Source of the DNA: Mycobacterium pseudokansasii
GTDB taxonomy: Bacteria; Actinomycetota; Actinomycetes; Mycobacteriales; Mycobacteriaceae
Assembly: GCF_900566075.1 (NCBI RefSeq)
Contig: NZ_UPHU01000001.1
Span: 4,960,325 to 5,024,324 of the forward strand
DNA length: 64,000 nt
Direction: 5' to 3'
Shown: positions 1-8,286 of the stretch, one piece after another
How positions within the stretch are numbered: the stretch's first letter is position 1
How the letters are laid out: each line of letters opens with the position of its first letter
Program-made: the position numbers and the translations under genes
Notes under the pieces: model-generated
Databases searched by the model: none
The model's input: only the letters and a program-made list of their open reading frames with translations
Told to the model about the DNA's origin: nothing

Positions 1-1347
1 GCCCGGCGCAATTCCGACGTCTTCCAGCGCATGCAGGAGGCGCTGAACATCTCCTTCGACCGGTTCATCCGCACCACCGACCCCGACCACTACGCGGCGT
101 CGCAGGCGATCTGGCGCCGGATGGAGGCGGCCGGTGATCTCTACCTGGACAACTATTCCGGCTGGTACTCGGTGCGCGACGAGCGGTTTTTCGTCGAGTC
201 GGAGACCCAACTTGTCGACGGCACCCGGATCGCCATCGAGACCGGCACACCGGTGACCTGGACCGAGGAGCAGACCTACTTCTTCCGGCTGTCGGCCTAC
301 GCCGACAGGCTGCTGGCTCACTACGACGCCCACCCCGACTTCATCGCGCCCGAGGTTCGGCGTAACGAGGTGATCAGCTTCGTGTCCGGCGGCCTCAAAG
401 ACCTGTCGGTGTCGCGAACGTCGTTCAACTGGGGCGTGCCCGTGCCGGAGCATCCCGACCACATCATGTACGTGTGGGTGGACGCGTTGACCAACTACCT
501 GACCGGTGCGGGGTACCCGGATACCGGTTCGGAGTCGTTCCGCCGCTACTGGCCCGCCGACCTGCACATGATCGGCAAAGACATCATCAGGTTCCACGCC
601 GTCTACTGGCCGGCCTTCCTAATGTCGGCGGGCATCGAGTTGCCGCGAAAGGTGTTCGCCCACGGGTTCTTGCACAATCGCGGCGAGAAGATGAGCAAGT
701 CGGTGGGCAACGTCATCGATCCGGTGGCACTGATCCAGGCCTACGGCGTGGATCAAGTCCGCTATTTCCTGTTGCGGGAGGTGCCGTTCGGGCAGGACGG
801 CAGTTACAGCGAAGAGGCCATCGTCACCCGGATCAACACCGATCTGGCCAATGAGCTCGGCAACCTGGCCCAGCGCTCGTTGTCCATGGTTGCCAAGAAC
901 CTGGGCGGGGTGGTGCCCGAACCCGGGGAGTTCTGTGATGCCGACACCGAGTTGTTGGCGACGGCGGACGGGTTGTTGGATCGGGTGCGCGCCCACTTCG
1001 ACCGTCAGGCGATGCATCTGGCGCTGGAGGCGATCTGGCTGATGCTCGGCGACGCCAACAAATACTTTTCGACACAGCAGCCATGGGTGCTGCGCAAGAG
1101 CGAATCCGAGGCCGACCAGGCGAGGTTTCGCACCACGCTCTACACGACGTGCGAGGTGGTGCGCATCGCGGCGCTGCTGGTGCAGCCGGTCATGCCGGAG
1201 TCGGCGGCCAAGATGCTGGACCTGCTCGGCCAACCCGAGGACCAGCGAGCGTTCAGCGCCGTCGGCTCCCGGCTCGCGCCGGGCACCCAGCTGCCGTCGC
1301 CTGTGGGGGTATTCCCGCGGTACCAGCCGCCCACCGAAGTCGAGTGA
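1..1347 (+). CDS. metG: Methionyl-tRNA synthetase, 5' end outside window
   Basis: Charges tRNA-Met with methionine in the cytoplasm. The reading frame is open from base 1, so the gene begins before the window and about 448 residues are visible; the mycobacterial enzyme is usually about 515-520 residues, so roughly 70 N-terminal residues are missing. The class I signature KMSKS lies at bases 688-702, preceded by HGFLHNRGE, and an anticodon-binding helical domain follows to the end. The last codons (TEVE-stop) are themselves part of the first copy of a 60-bp tandem repeat, so changes in repeat number would leave the protein unchanged. This corresponds to Rv1007c in the M. tuberculosis order. 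Confidence 0.97.
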   Translation, partial: ARRNSDVFQRMQEALNISFDRFIRTTDPDHYAASQAIWRRMEAAGDLYLDNYSGWYSVRDERFFVESETQLVDGTRIAIETGTPVTWTEEQTYFFRLSAYADRLLAHYDAHPDFIAPEVRRNEVISFVSGGLKDLSVSRTSFNWGVPVPEHPDHIMYVWVDALTNYLTGAGYPDTGSESFRRYWPADLHMIGKDIIRFHAVYWPAFLMSAGIELPRKVFAHGFLHNRGEKMSKSVGNVIDPVALIQAYGVDQVRYFLLREVPFGQDGSYSEEAIVTRINTDLANELGNLAQRSLSMVAKNLGGVVPEPGEFCDADTELLATADGLLDRVRAHFDRQAMHLALEAIWLMLGDANKYFSTQQPWVLRKSESEADQARFRTTLYTTCEVVRIAALLVQPVMPESAAKMLDLLGQPEDQRAFSAVGSRLAPGTQLPSPVGVFPRYQPPTEVE

Positions 1348-1657
1348 GCGGAACGAGCGCAGCGAGTGACGGGAACGAGACGAGCATCAGGCACCGAAGT
1401 CGAGTGAGCGGAACGAGCGCAGCGAGTGACGGGAACGAGACGAGCATCAGGCACCGAAGTCGAGTGAGCGGAACGAGCGCAGCGAGTGACGGGAACGAGA
1501 CGAGCATCAGGCACCGAAGTCGAGTGAGCGGAACGAGCGCAGCGAGTGACGGGAACGAGACGAGCATCAGGCACCGAAGTCGAGTGAGCGGAACGAGCGC
1601 AGCGAGTGACGGGAACGAGACGAGCATCAGGCACCGAAGTCGAGTGAGCGGAACGAG
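1332..1657. repeat. 60-bp tandem repeat (about 5.4 copies) across the metG stop codon
   Basis: A unit of exactly 60 bp begins in the last four metG codons. The full unit is repeated identically through 1381-1620, and the last copy breaks off after base 1657. Each unit repeats the coding end CACCGAAGTCGAGTGA. Inside the unit there is a weaker duplication (GAGTGAGCGGAACGAG versus GAGTGACGGGAACGAG). Perfect copies indicate recent expansion, so this is a candidate variable-number (MIRU/VNTR-like) locus. The remaining stretch 1658-1941 shows no convincing gene; open frames crossing the repeat only reflect its length being a multiple of three. Confidence 0.97.
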
Positions 1658-1941
1658 GGCTACAGCAAAGCCCAGCCGGGAGCGAGCCAAACGCCGGACA
1701 CCCCGATCCCAGGCGCGTCGTCAGGAACCGGACATCTCGGCACGAGGTCATAGTTGCCTTGTGCTACAAGCAAATTCGTTGCCGCTCGCTGCTGTGGCCG
1801 CCGCGGCGCCGTCGTCACCGACCCCCTGTCGCCCGGTGCCTCGCAACGAAATGCAGCGGCCCCTGTCGCGAACCCGCAGCGAACTCCGACTTACCCGAAA
1901 CCGCCCGGCCAACTCGCTGTCATAGGCAATAATCAGGGGCT

Positions 1942-2346
1942 GTGGAGCGCCGACGGAACCGGCAGGCAAGTCAATCGCCGCTAATCGCGTTGAAGCAGTT
2001 GCCCGCGCTGGTCGTTCTGGAGCGGATTCCGGTCCCCGTGCTCGCCACCGGAGATGACGGCAGCATCCTGTTCACCAACACCGCATTCGCCGAGATGGTG
2101 GGCCGCGACCCGGACGAGGTGCTGTTGCTGCGGTTCCACGAGATCTTCCATCAGTGTCCTGACTCGGAATCGTCGACGCTGTCCTTCGTGCATGCGCTGG
2201 CCAACATGGTCGTCGAGCTGGCCCACAAGGACGGCTCGGTGGTGCGAGCGCTGATGAGCAGGTCGGCCGTACGACGCGCGGACGACAATTTTGCCCTCGC
2301 GGTGTTTCAGGATCTGACTGAGCAACTGTGGGAAGAGGAGCGCTGA
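1942..2346 (+). CDS. Small single-PAS-domain protein
   Basis: A 134-residue protein made almost entirely of one PAS fold (about residues 20-130). It shows the usual pattern: a hydrophobic start (LVVLERIPVPVLATGDDG), then ILFTNTAFAEMVGRDPDEV, then a final strand FALAVFQDLTEQ. There is no kinase, GGDEF or HTH partner domain, so it probably senses a ligand or redox state and acts through protein contacts. The start is uncertain: GTG at 1942 has a weak ribosome site, and TTG at 1990 would remove 16 residues without touching the domain. It converges on the TetR gene downstream. The ligand is unknown. Confidence 0.65.
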   Translation: MERRRNRQASQSPLIALKQLPALVVLERIPVPVLATGDDGSILFTNTAFAEMVGRDPDEVLLLRFHEIFHQCPDSESSTLSFVHALANMVVELAHKDGSVVRALMSRSAVRRADDNFALAVFQDLTEQLWEEER

Positions 2347-2398
2347 TCGCTGTGCTGCCACGACGGCCGGCGTCGGACTTCATAGCGCACGGCCGCGA

Positions 2399-3064
2399 TC
2401 AATGGCGGCTACGCATCGCCTCGCGGGCAAGGAATTCCCGGAAGTAGGGCAGCGACGTTTCAACGGTCATGCCGGGAAGCAGAAGTCCCCATAGCTGACC
2501 CAATCGATGTCCGGGGCTCTCTACTTGGTGCCCATTGGCGCCGGGTCGGGATAACGCGTTGGAGAGCAACCGCATTCCGAACGTCGCGCCGACAATCAAC
2601 TCCCCGACCAATTCGGGATCGACGTCGTCCCGGAGATCGCCTTCGGCAATCGCCCGCCGGGCCTGGCCGGCCATCTCCCCCGCGCAGACCCCGAAAAATT
2701 GCGCGGCAGCGGCGTTAAATCCGGCGAGGACAGCGGTTAGGTGCTCGGCCGCACGAGCCGTCTCGTCGGCACGGAGAAGGTGCGCGACGGCGAAGGTGCC
2801 GTGAATCATGTTCTCCAGGGCGGGCGACGCCGACCCGCATACGTTGCGAAATGCACCGAGAAGCGCGTCGGAACCTTCCTCGATGATCGCTGACGCCAAC
2901 GCTTCCTTCGAATCAAAGTGGTGGTACAGGGCACCTTTGGTCATGCCCGTCCGCTCGATGATCGTGCCCCAATTGGCGGCCGCGTACCCGACCTCGCCGA
3001 AAACGTCGACGGCGGCATCGAGGATCTTTCGCCGGGTTACCTCGGATCGAACCTGGCGTGCCAT
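2399..3064 (-). CDS. TetR family regulator (ScbR/ArpA-like)
   Basis: 221 residues. An N-terminal helix-turn-helix spans about residues 8-55 with the TetR signature TKGALYHHFDSKEALASAI, followed by an all-helical ligand/dimer domain. The N-terminal sequence resembles the ScbR/ArpA group, whose actinomycete members sense gamma-butyrolactone-type signals; that grouping is by eye. It lies head-to-tail with a second TetR gene upstream (3179-3904), separated by 114 bp, and the two proteins share the same architecture, which suggests an old duplication. Target genes are not evident; self-regulation is usual in the family. Confidence 0.85.
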   Translation of the reverse strand: MARQVRSEVTRRKILDAAVDVFGEVGYAAANWGTIIERTGMTKGALYHHFDSKEALASAIIEEGSDALLGAFRNVCGSASPALENMIHGTFAVAHLLRADETARAAEHLTAVLAGFNAAAAQFFGVCAGEMAGQARRAIAEGDLRDDVDPELVGELIVGATFGMRLLSNALSRPGANGHQVESPGHRLGQLWGLLLPGMTVETSLPYFREFLAREAMRSRH

Positions 3065-3178
3065 CGCTCCCGTACCTCCGCCAGTGCGGTGGATCCGATG
3101 AAGCTCCGGACCTCCGCATCGCTTACTTTCCTGGTCAGCCGGCTAGCCTAACAGCCGCCGCCATGGCTTCGATCTTTG

Positions 3179-3904
3179 TCAACCCGGCGCCACCTGGGCC
3201 GTTGCCGAACGGATGGCCAGCGCGGTCCGCCGCGTGACGAACTGCGTGAAGTAGTCGATTCTGTCCGGCTGAACCATTCCGCTCAGCACCAGCAACCAGC
3301 TCTTCTCGAGATCGCGGAGAAACCGCTCCGGTGCGTCCAGGTCGCTGGCCTGCCGCAAACCCAGATACATCGACACGATCAGACGGCCAACGTCTTGCGG
3401 GTCGCAGCCTTCGGCCATGTCGCCTTCAACGATCGCGCGCCGTACCACAGCCGCGAGGGCTTCGATCCACCCGTCCAGCAATTTTGCGTGCAGGCCTTCG
3501 GCGCGACCGACCGAGTCGAGCAGGTGTAGGGCCGCCCTGGCCATGTCCTGGCTGACGTCGCGGACGGCGATCAGGTAAACGAAGTCGACCAGGGTCTCTA
3601 GGCCGGAAAGCTGCCTGGCTAGCAGTTCCTCGACCGCAACCCGGCCCGCGGCGGTGTGTTGCTCGATGATGGCCACGGCCAGCGCATGCTTAGACCGGAA
3701 GTGGAAATACATCGCACCCTTGGTGAGCTGGGCCGCCGCGAGGATGTCGTCGAGCCCGACATCGTGGTACGCGCGCCGAGCGAACTGATGCGCGGCGGCC
3801 TGCAGAATCTGCTGGCGCGTGGTGTCCGCTCGCCCGCTCGTCGAGTCGGTCGTGCTCTGAGCCGAAGAGTTCATGGAGCCGAAGAGTTCATTGCTGGCCG
3901 CCAC
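3179..3904 (-). CDS. TetR family regulator (second of pair)
   Basis: 241 residues with a TetR helix-turn-helix at about residues 27-75 (TKGAMYFHFRSKHALAVAII) and a helical C-terminal domain. The start is ambiguous because a 17-bp tandem duplication lies at the 5' end: an in-frame ATG at 3874 (protein starting MNSSAQ) sits in the second copy, so the first ten residues of the long form may be an artefact of the duplication. A perfect dyad at 3953-3974, 49 bp upstream of the longer start, is a strong operator candidate, so autoregulation is likely. It is a paralogue of the neighbouring TetR protein. Confidence 0.85.
   Translation of the reverse strand: MAASNELFGSMNSSAQSTTDSTSGRADTTRQQILQAAAHQFARRAYHDVGLDDILAAAQLTKGAMYFHFRSKHALAVAIIEQHTAAGRVAVEELLARQLSGLETLVDFVYLIAVRDVSQDMARAALHLLDSVGRAEGLHAKLLDGWIEALAAVVRRAIVEGDMAEGCDPQDVGRLIVSMYLGLRQASDLDAPERFLRDLEKSWLLVLSGMVQPDRIDYFTQFVTRRTALAIRSATAQVAPG
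3859..3891. repeat. 17-bp tandem duplication at the start of a TetR gene
   Basis: The 16-base sequence GAGCCGAAGAGTTCAT occurs at 3859-3874 and again at 3876-3891 (period 17). It duplicates an ATG and its following codons on the minus strand, but since 17 is not a multiple of three the two ATGs are in different frames. Confidence 0.9.
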
Positions 3905-3952
3905 TGACGGTCGCGCTGCGCCTCGGCGGCGTCTGTTTCCAGGCTGTCTCGA

Positions 3953-3974
3953 GTGGTTCCGAAACCGGAACCAC
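3953..3974. promoter_or_regulatory. Perfect 22-bp dyad, probable TetR operator
   Basis: Arms GTGGTTCCG (3953-3961) and CGGAACCAC (3966-3974) are exact reverse complements around AAAC. The site is in the only gap over 300 bp near the TetR pair (3905-4228), directly upstream of the second TetR gene, where a self-operator is expected. The rest of that gap shows no gene. Confidence 0.6.
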
Positions 3975-4228
3975 CGGCCGGGACGATCGCCGTCACCTTC
4001 GCGATGCCCTCCTCGAGCGGGGAAGCCAGATGGTCATCTCGTGATGGCTTACCGGCTGTGCCTCAGGTTGCATTGACGCCGATCTCGAGGGTATCAGCCC
4101 GGTTTCTCCCCGCGACGCTTCACGCGGGGCAGCACCATCCGCTAAACGAAATACTCGCGGTACGTTTACTGGATATTTCCGTGCGAGCGGTATGCCCCAC
4201 GGCCGGACTTCGGCCTGGCTAAGCCGCG

Positions 4229-5938
4229 TCACGCACCGTTCGTTGCGGTCTGCACGCGCGGGATGTCGAGGGTCGCGACGGGATAAAAGCCGGAATCGTC
4301 GCGGCCGTCGCGGGCCAATTGCATCGGAGGGTAATTGACCACATGCGAACCGTTCGCCTTGTGCTGTTGCCAATCTACCGACGCCCGCAACGTGTAATGC
4401 CCCGCCGGCAAGCCGGCCAGCTCGACGCGAACAGTATCGGAGGCCGAAGCCGGTATGGGCTGCTGGGCGGTGCGGTCCCCGGGCGCCTCCGGGACCAGCG
4501 ACTTCAGATCCACGCTTGCGGGCAACGTCCGAACCGGCTGCCCGGTGAAATCCACCAATCGGTAACCCGGGACCCATTTCTCGCTCGCGGCCGCGGAGCC
4601 GAAATTGGTCCAGACAACCGAGATCGTCGCGACCTTGCCGTCCTTGCTGAGCCCCTGCGAGCCGGGCTTGGCCTCCACCGAGTACCGGTAGCCCGCCGTC
4701 GCATTGGCCTGCGCCCACAGCACATACAGCTTGGTGTCCATCGGCGAGGTCGCATTGTCGTCCGGGAAGTTGATGCTCGAGGTCATCGAGACGTGATATC
4801 TCATGATGTCGCGCAGACCCTTCTCGTAGTAGGCCTGCCGTGTGGTTCCGCTGGGCAGCTGGCACCATTCGGTGATCACCAGAGCCGTCGACAGCCGCTT
4901 GCGCAGTGCGGCGACCACCGGATCGTTGGTCTGCACGTAGTGCGCAGTGCTGCCGTCGGCCCACGCCGGCATGGGCGCATAGACGCCCAGGCAGTCCGAG
5001 CGGATTCCCACCGGCGCAGCGAGCTTCTTGGTGACGTCGTCTCCGAGCAGTTCCCGCACGATCTCCGGGTTGGCGGCGCTGGTCACCAGTTGGGTGCGGG
5101 GAAAGGCGCTGACGTTCGCCTCGACCAGGCGCTGAATGGACGCCTTGGTGATGTTCTGATCACGGAACTGGCTGTAATACCCCAATGCCGCAACGCTATC
5201 CTGGGGCGCCGGACCGGCGGCGTTGAGCGAGTCGCGCAGGTAGGCGATGTGGTTTTCGCTGAAATCCCCATACCCGGAGAATTCGAAAACGCTGAGTCGT
5301 TCGTCGCCGTCGTAGCGGCGACCCAGTGCCGCCAGTAGCTGCACGAAGTCGTTGAGATAGGTCGGATCGTTGAAGTTCGGCACCACCTGCAGCACCCCCG
5401 CCGCGGCACCGTTGGCCGGCCCCGGATAGGTCGTGTTGGTGCCCGGCCGGGCGCGTTCCCAGTCGGGAATCGCGGTGTTGGTGTTGTTGGGATACGTCGC
5501 ATTGCAGCAGGAGTTGTAGGCGTACACCCGAAGCGTCATCCGCATGCGCCGCTCGGCGAGCCGGCTCAGCGCGTCGTCGATCACGCTGAAGTCGTACTTG
5601 CGTTCGTCGGGAGCGTCCGGCGGCAGCGTAGCCGGGTCGGTGCGCTGCAATTGACGCCACGAGACCCGCAGGCTGGCATCGTAGGACGCCGGCCACGCCG
5701 GATACCGCTGCTGGGCCGGATCGCGTTGCGGGAAAAGCGGTTCCAAGAGGTCTTCGTATTGGCCGCGCAGCGGGTTGGGTATCTCCTGAACCGTCGACGG
5801 TATCGCCGGACTGACCATCGCGCTCAGCGGGCTGTTGCCGGGTTGGTGGCTGCCGCATCCGGTGAGCACCCCACCCGGCAGCAAGACGGCGCACGCGGCA
5901 ACGATCGATGATTTTCTAATTGCTCGAACCATTTTCAC
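4229..5938 (-). CDS. Secreted lipoprotein with DUF4874/DUF4832-type glycosidase-like domains (Rv1006-like)
   Basis: 569 residues, matching the length recalled for Rv1006 and occupying the same place between metG and pabB. The N-terminus is a lipoprotein signal with lipobox LTGC (Cys28). The mature part begins with the DUF4874-like pattern of NPLRGQYEDL, then a region resembling a TIM-barrel hydrolase (RMRMTLRVYAYNSC, SVFEFSGYGDFSENH), then a DUF4832-like segment and a beta-rich C-terminus. A cell-surface glycan-binding or glycan-cleaving role is plausible but not shown. It starts only 7 bp after the stop of the GGDEF-EAL gene, so the two are probably one transcript. Confidence 0.8.
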   Translation of the reverse strand: MKMVRAIRKSSIVAACAVLLPGGVLTGCGSHQPGNSPLSAMVSPAIPSTVQEIPNPLRGQYEDLLEPLFPQRDPAQQRYPAWPASYDASLRVSWRQLQRTDPATLPPDAPDERKYDFSVIDDALSRLAERRMRMTLRVYAYNSCCNATYPNNTNTAIPDWERARPGTNTTYPGPANGAAAGVLQVVPNFNDPTYLNDFVQLLAALGRRYDGDERLSVFEFSGYGDFSENHIAYLRDSLNAAGPAPQDSVAALGYYSQFRDQNITKASIQRLVEANVSAFPRTQLVTSAANPEIVRELLGDDVTKKLAAPVGIRSDCLGVYAPMPAWADGSTAHYVQTNDPVVAALRKRLSTALVITEWCQLPSGTTRQAYYEKGLRDIMRYHVSMTSSINFPDDNATSPMDTKLYVLWAQANATAGYRYSVEAKPGSQGLSKDGKVATISVVWTNFGSAAASEKWVPGYRLVDFTGQPVRTLPASVDLKSLVPEAPGDRTAQQPIPASASDTVRVELAGLPAGHYTLRASVDWQQHKANGSHVVNYPPMQLARDGRDDSGFYPVATLDIPRVQTATNGA

Positions 5939-5945
5939 ATTTGAG

Positions 5946-7910
5946 CTAGATTGCGCCGAGCGTCAGTGCCTCGCGGTCGGCGAGGAACGGCATCGGCATC
6001 CAGCGGGCGGACAGCAACGCCTCCATGGCGTTGCCCGGGACGGGGCGCGACAGCAGGAATCCCTGCGCCCGGTGGCAACCGTGCTGCATCAAAGTCAGCG
6101 CAGCCGCAGGGGTCTCCACACCCTCGGCGACCACTTGCAGCCCGAACGCCTCGGCGAGCCCGATGATGGCGCGAACGATCGCCAGGTCGCCGGCGTTGGT
6201 GCCCAGGTCGCGGACGAAGCCGGTGTCGATCTTGAGCATGTCGACGGGAAGCGACTTCAGATGCGACAACACCGCGTAACCGGTGCCGAAGTCGTCGATG
6301 GCCACCTGCACACCAACGTCCTTGAGTTCCGACAACGTCTTTCGCGTCGCCTCGATGTCGTGCACGACCGCACGTTCGGTGATCTCCAGGCACACCGATC
6401 CGCCGTCGATGCCGAACTCCTCGATGGTGTCGGCCACACTGCGGACAAAACCGCGGGTTATCAGCTGGACGGGCGACACATTGATGCGCAACACCGCGCT
6501 CTGCCCGACGCCGTTCTTGCGCCACCGGCTGAATTCGGCGCACGCGCTGCGCATCACACATCGGCCGAGTTCGCCGGCGAGATTGCTGGACTCGGCCACC
6601 CCGATGAACGAGTCCGGCAGCAGCAACCCCCAAATGGGGTGGCGCCAGCGAACCAGCGCCTCGGCCGCCACGACCGCGCCGGTCCACAAGTCGACCTCCG
6701 GCAGATAGTGCAGCAACAGCGCATCGCTGTCGATATCGCCCTGCAGATGCAACTCGATGTCGTTGCGGAACGCGTTCTTGAGCGACATGTCGTCGGTAGA
6801 CAGCGCCACCTGGTTGCCGCCGGCGCGTTTGGCGGCCAGCACCGCCTCGTCGGCCCGGCGCAGCAGATCGGTGCCGTCGTCGCGGCCAGGCATGCCCACG
6901 GCCAGACCGATGCTCACCGTCCGGGTGATCTGATGGCCACCGATTGCCAGCCGATCCCGCAGCGTTGCCGAAAGCCGGCGGGCGAACGACTCGGCGGCTC
7001 CTTTGGGCATCGCCTGGTCGGGGATCACCACGAATTCGTCGCCGCCCAGTCGGGCGATCATGCTTTCACCGCCGACGCACCCGCGAAGGCGCTGAGCAAA
7101 GACGCGGATGAACCAGTCGCCCGCATTGTGGCCCAGATAGTCGTTGATTGACTTCAGTCGGTCGAGGTCGAGGTACAGCACGGCGACGGGCCCGGGTTTA
7201 CCCGCCGCGAGCCGTTCGGACAGATGCGCCAGCAGCGCGCGGCGGTTATGCAGGCCGGTCAGATCGTCGTGCTCAGCCAGGTAGCGCAATTTCTCCTCGG
7301 CGGCGATTCGTGCCTGCAGCTGTGCGAACAACGCGGCGACGGCCTCGAGGGTGTTGATCTCTTCATGTCTCCACTTCCTGGCGCCGAACTTCACGAAGCC
7401 GAGCACGCCGGTGGTCGCCTCCCCCGAGACCAGCGGAGCCGCAGCCACCGATGGCAACGCCGCCTGTGTGGATCCGCCCGCCCAGCGCCGGAAGAACCGG
7501 TTGTTTCGGTGCGGCCGGATGACAACCGGCTTCCTGCCGTGCTCGCACTGGGTGAGCACCGGATCGGCGCTGGTGAAGTGGACGACGCCCTGCGGATCCG
7601 GGTCCGCGACGTCACGCCGCGGCGGCCACTCCGCAACCAGGACCGAGGCGCGAATCTCGTGGTCGTGGTGGCGCAAGAAGCTGGCGTCCACATCGAACTG
7701 CTCGACCAGTTGAGCGAGCACCCGCTGGCTCACCTGTGTTGCGGTGGATGCGGTCGCCTCCATCAGCTGGGTGGCTACGGAGGTGACGACGAGGTCCAAG
7801 CTGCGCGGCAAGGGATCCCCTCCGATGTGTTCACGTGTCCAATGTGGGCGACTACTCGGTTGACGGACGGTCTTAGGGGTCGCTCCTGTCCAATGCTCGC
7901 CGCTGCGCAT
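5946..7910 (-). CDS. GAF-GGDEF-EAL protein (c-di-GMP synthesis and breakdown)
   Basis: 654 residues: a GAF-like sensor (about 55-200), a GGDEF diguanylate cyclase domain (about 208-370, motif GGDEF at 289-293) and an EAL phosphodiesterase domain (about 380-640, EAL at 417-419). The EAL metal and catalytic motifs are present (NVSP, CLEITER, IDDFGTGY, KIDTGFV, AEGVET). The RxxD inhibitory site normally found just before GGDEF is replaced by GGES, so product inhibition is probably absent. The architecture is that of M. tuberculosis Rv1354c, which lies elsewhere in that genome. No membrane segment is seen, so it should be cytosolic. The gene is followed after 7 bp by the Rv1006-like lipoprotein gene. 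Confidence 0.93.
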   Translation of the reverse strand: MRSGEHWTGATPKTVRQPSSRPHWTREHIGGDPLPRSLDLVVTSVATQLMEATASTATQVSQRVLAQLVEQFDVDASFLRHHDHEIRASVLVAEWPPRRDVADPDPQGVVHFTSADPVLTQCEHGRKPVVIRPHRNNRFFRRWAGGSTQAALPSVAAAPLVSGEATTGVLGFVKFGARKWRHEEINTLEAVAALFAQLQARIAAEEKLRYLAEHDDLTGLHNRRALLAHLSERLAAGKPGPVAVLYLDLDRLKSINDYLGHNAGDWFIRVFAQRLRGCVGGESMIARLGGDEFVVIPDQAMPKGAAESFARRLSATLRDRLAIGGHQITRTVSIGLAVGMPGRDDGTDLLRRADEAVLAAKRAGGNQVALSTDDMSLKNAFRNDIELHLQGDIDSDALLLHYLPEVDLWTGAVVAAEALVRWRHPIWGLLLPDSFIGVAESSNLAGELGRCVMRSACAEFSRWRKNGVGQSAVLRINVSPVQLITRGFVRSVADTIEEFGIDGGSVCLEITERAVVHDIEATRKTLSELKDVGVQVAIDDFGTGYAVLSHLKSLPVDMLKIDTGFVRDLGTNAGDLAIVRAIIGLAEAFGLQVVAEGVETPAAALTLMQHGCHRAQGFLLSRPVPGNAMEALLSARWMPMPFLADREALTLGAI

Positions 7911-8080
7911 TGAAGGGGCCCTGGTCTGCCTGGTTGTCTACCGGGTTCACCTGGGAATTCAGACATTTTCGTTGCGACAGCCTAGCATGGCGCCCCATTT
8001 CGACCGCCCGGAATTGAGCACTCGCATTGCTCCAATGCGCAAGCGCCGACCTCGATTCCGCCGCCTCGACGCGTCGTTGT

Positions 8081-8118
8081 CATGTCTCGGTTTGTCGCTG
8101 ACATGTCTCGGCTTGTCG
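8081..8118. repeat. 21-bp period direct repeat upstream of the ECF41 operon
   Basis: CATGTCTCGGTTTGTCG at 8081-8097 and CATGTCTCGGCTTGTCG at 8102-8118 differ by one base. It lies in the 376-bp gap between the divergent GGDEF-EAL and flavoprotein genes; function unknown. Confidence 0.75.
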
Positions 8119-8195
8119 AGGGCCGAAACTCAGCGCCCGCCGCCCGGTCCTGGAAAAGTCGGAAAAGTGAACCGGCTCACAATCTCCATCGCGGC

Positions 8196-8222
8196 TGTCA
8201 CAGCAGGCCGGTCTGTGGTGTC
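8196..8222 (+). promoter_or_regulatory. ECF41-type sigma promoter
   Basis: TGTCACA at 8196-8202 and TGTC at 8219-8222, separated by 16 bp, match the known ECF41/SigJ target (TGTCACA, about 16 bp, CGTC) with one mismatch in the -10 element. It lies about 65 bp before the flavoprotein start codon, and that flavoprotein gene overlaps an ECF41 sigma gene, so the sigma factor very likely drives its own operon. Confidence 0.75.
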
Positions 8223-8286
8223 TCCAGTTCAGCAGTCATCGGTGATCCCTGATGATCCCGCCACAACGAAGAACAGGAGACTCCCA

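Noticed and set aside
1332..1657. CRISPR-like array
   Set aside because: The units are directly adjacent and identical with no variable spacers; it is a plain tandem repeat.
1083..1925. Long open frames across the 60-bp repeat on both strands
   Set aside because: They exist because the repeat length is a multiple of three; they overlap metG in another frame and show no protein family.
3993..4964. 323-codon open frame on the minus strand
   Set aside because: It is an out-of-frame shadow of the Rv1006-like gene with Arg/Gly-rich, low-quality sequence.
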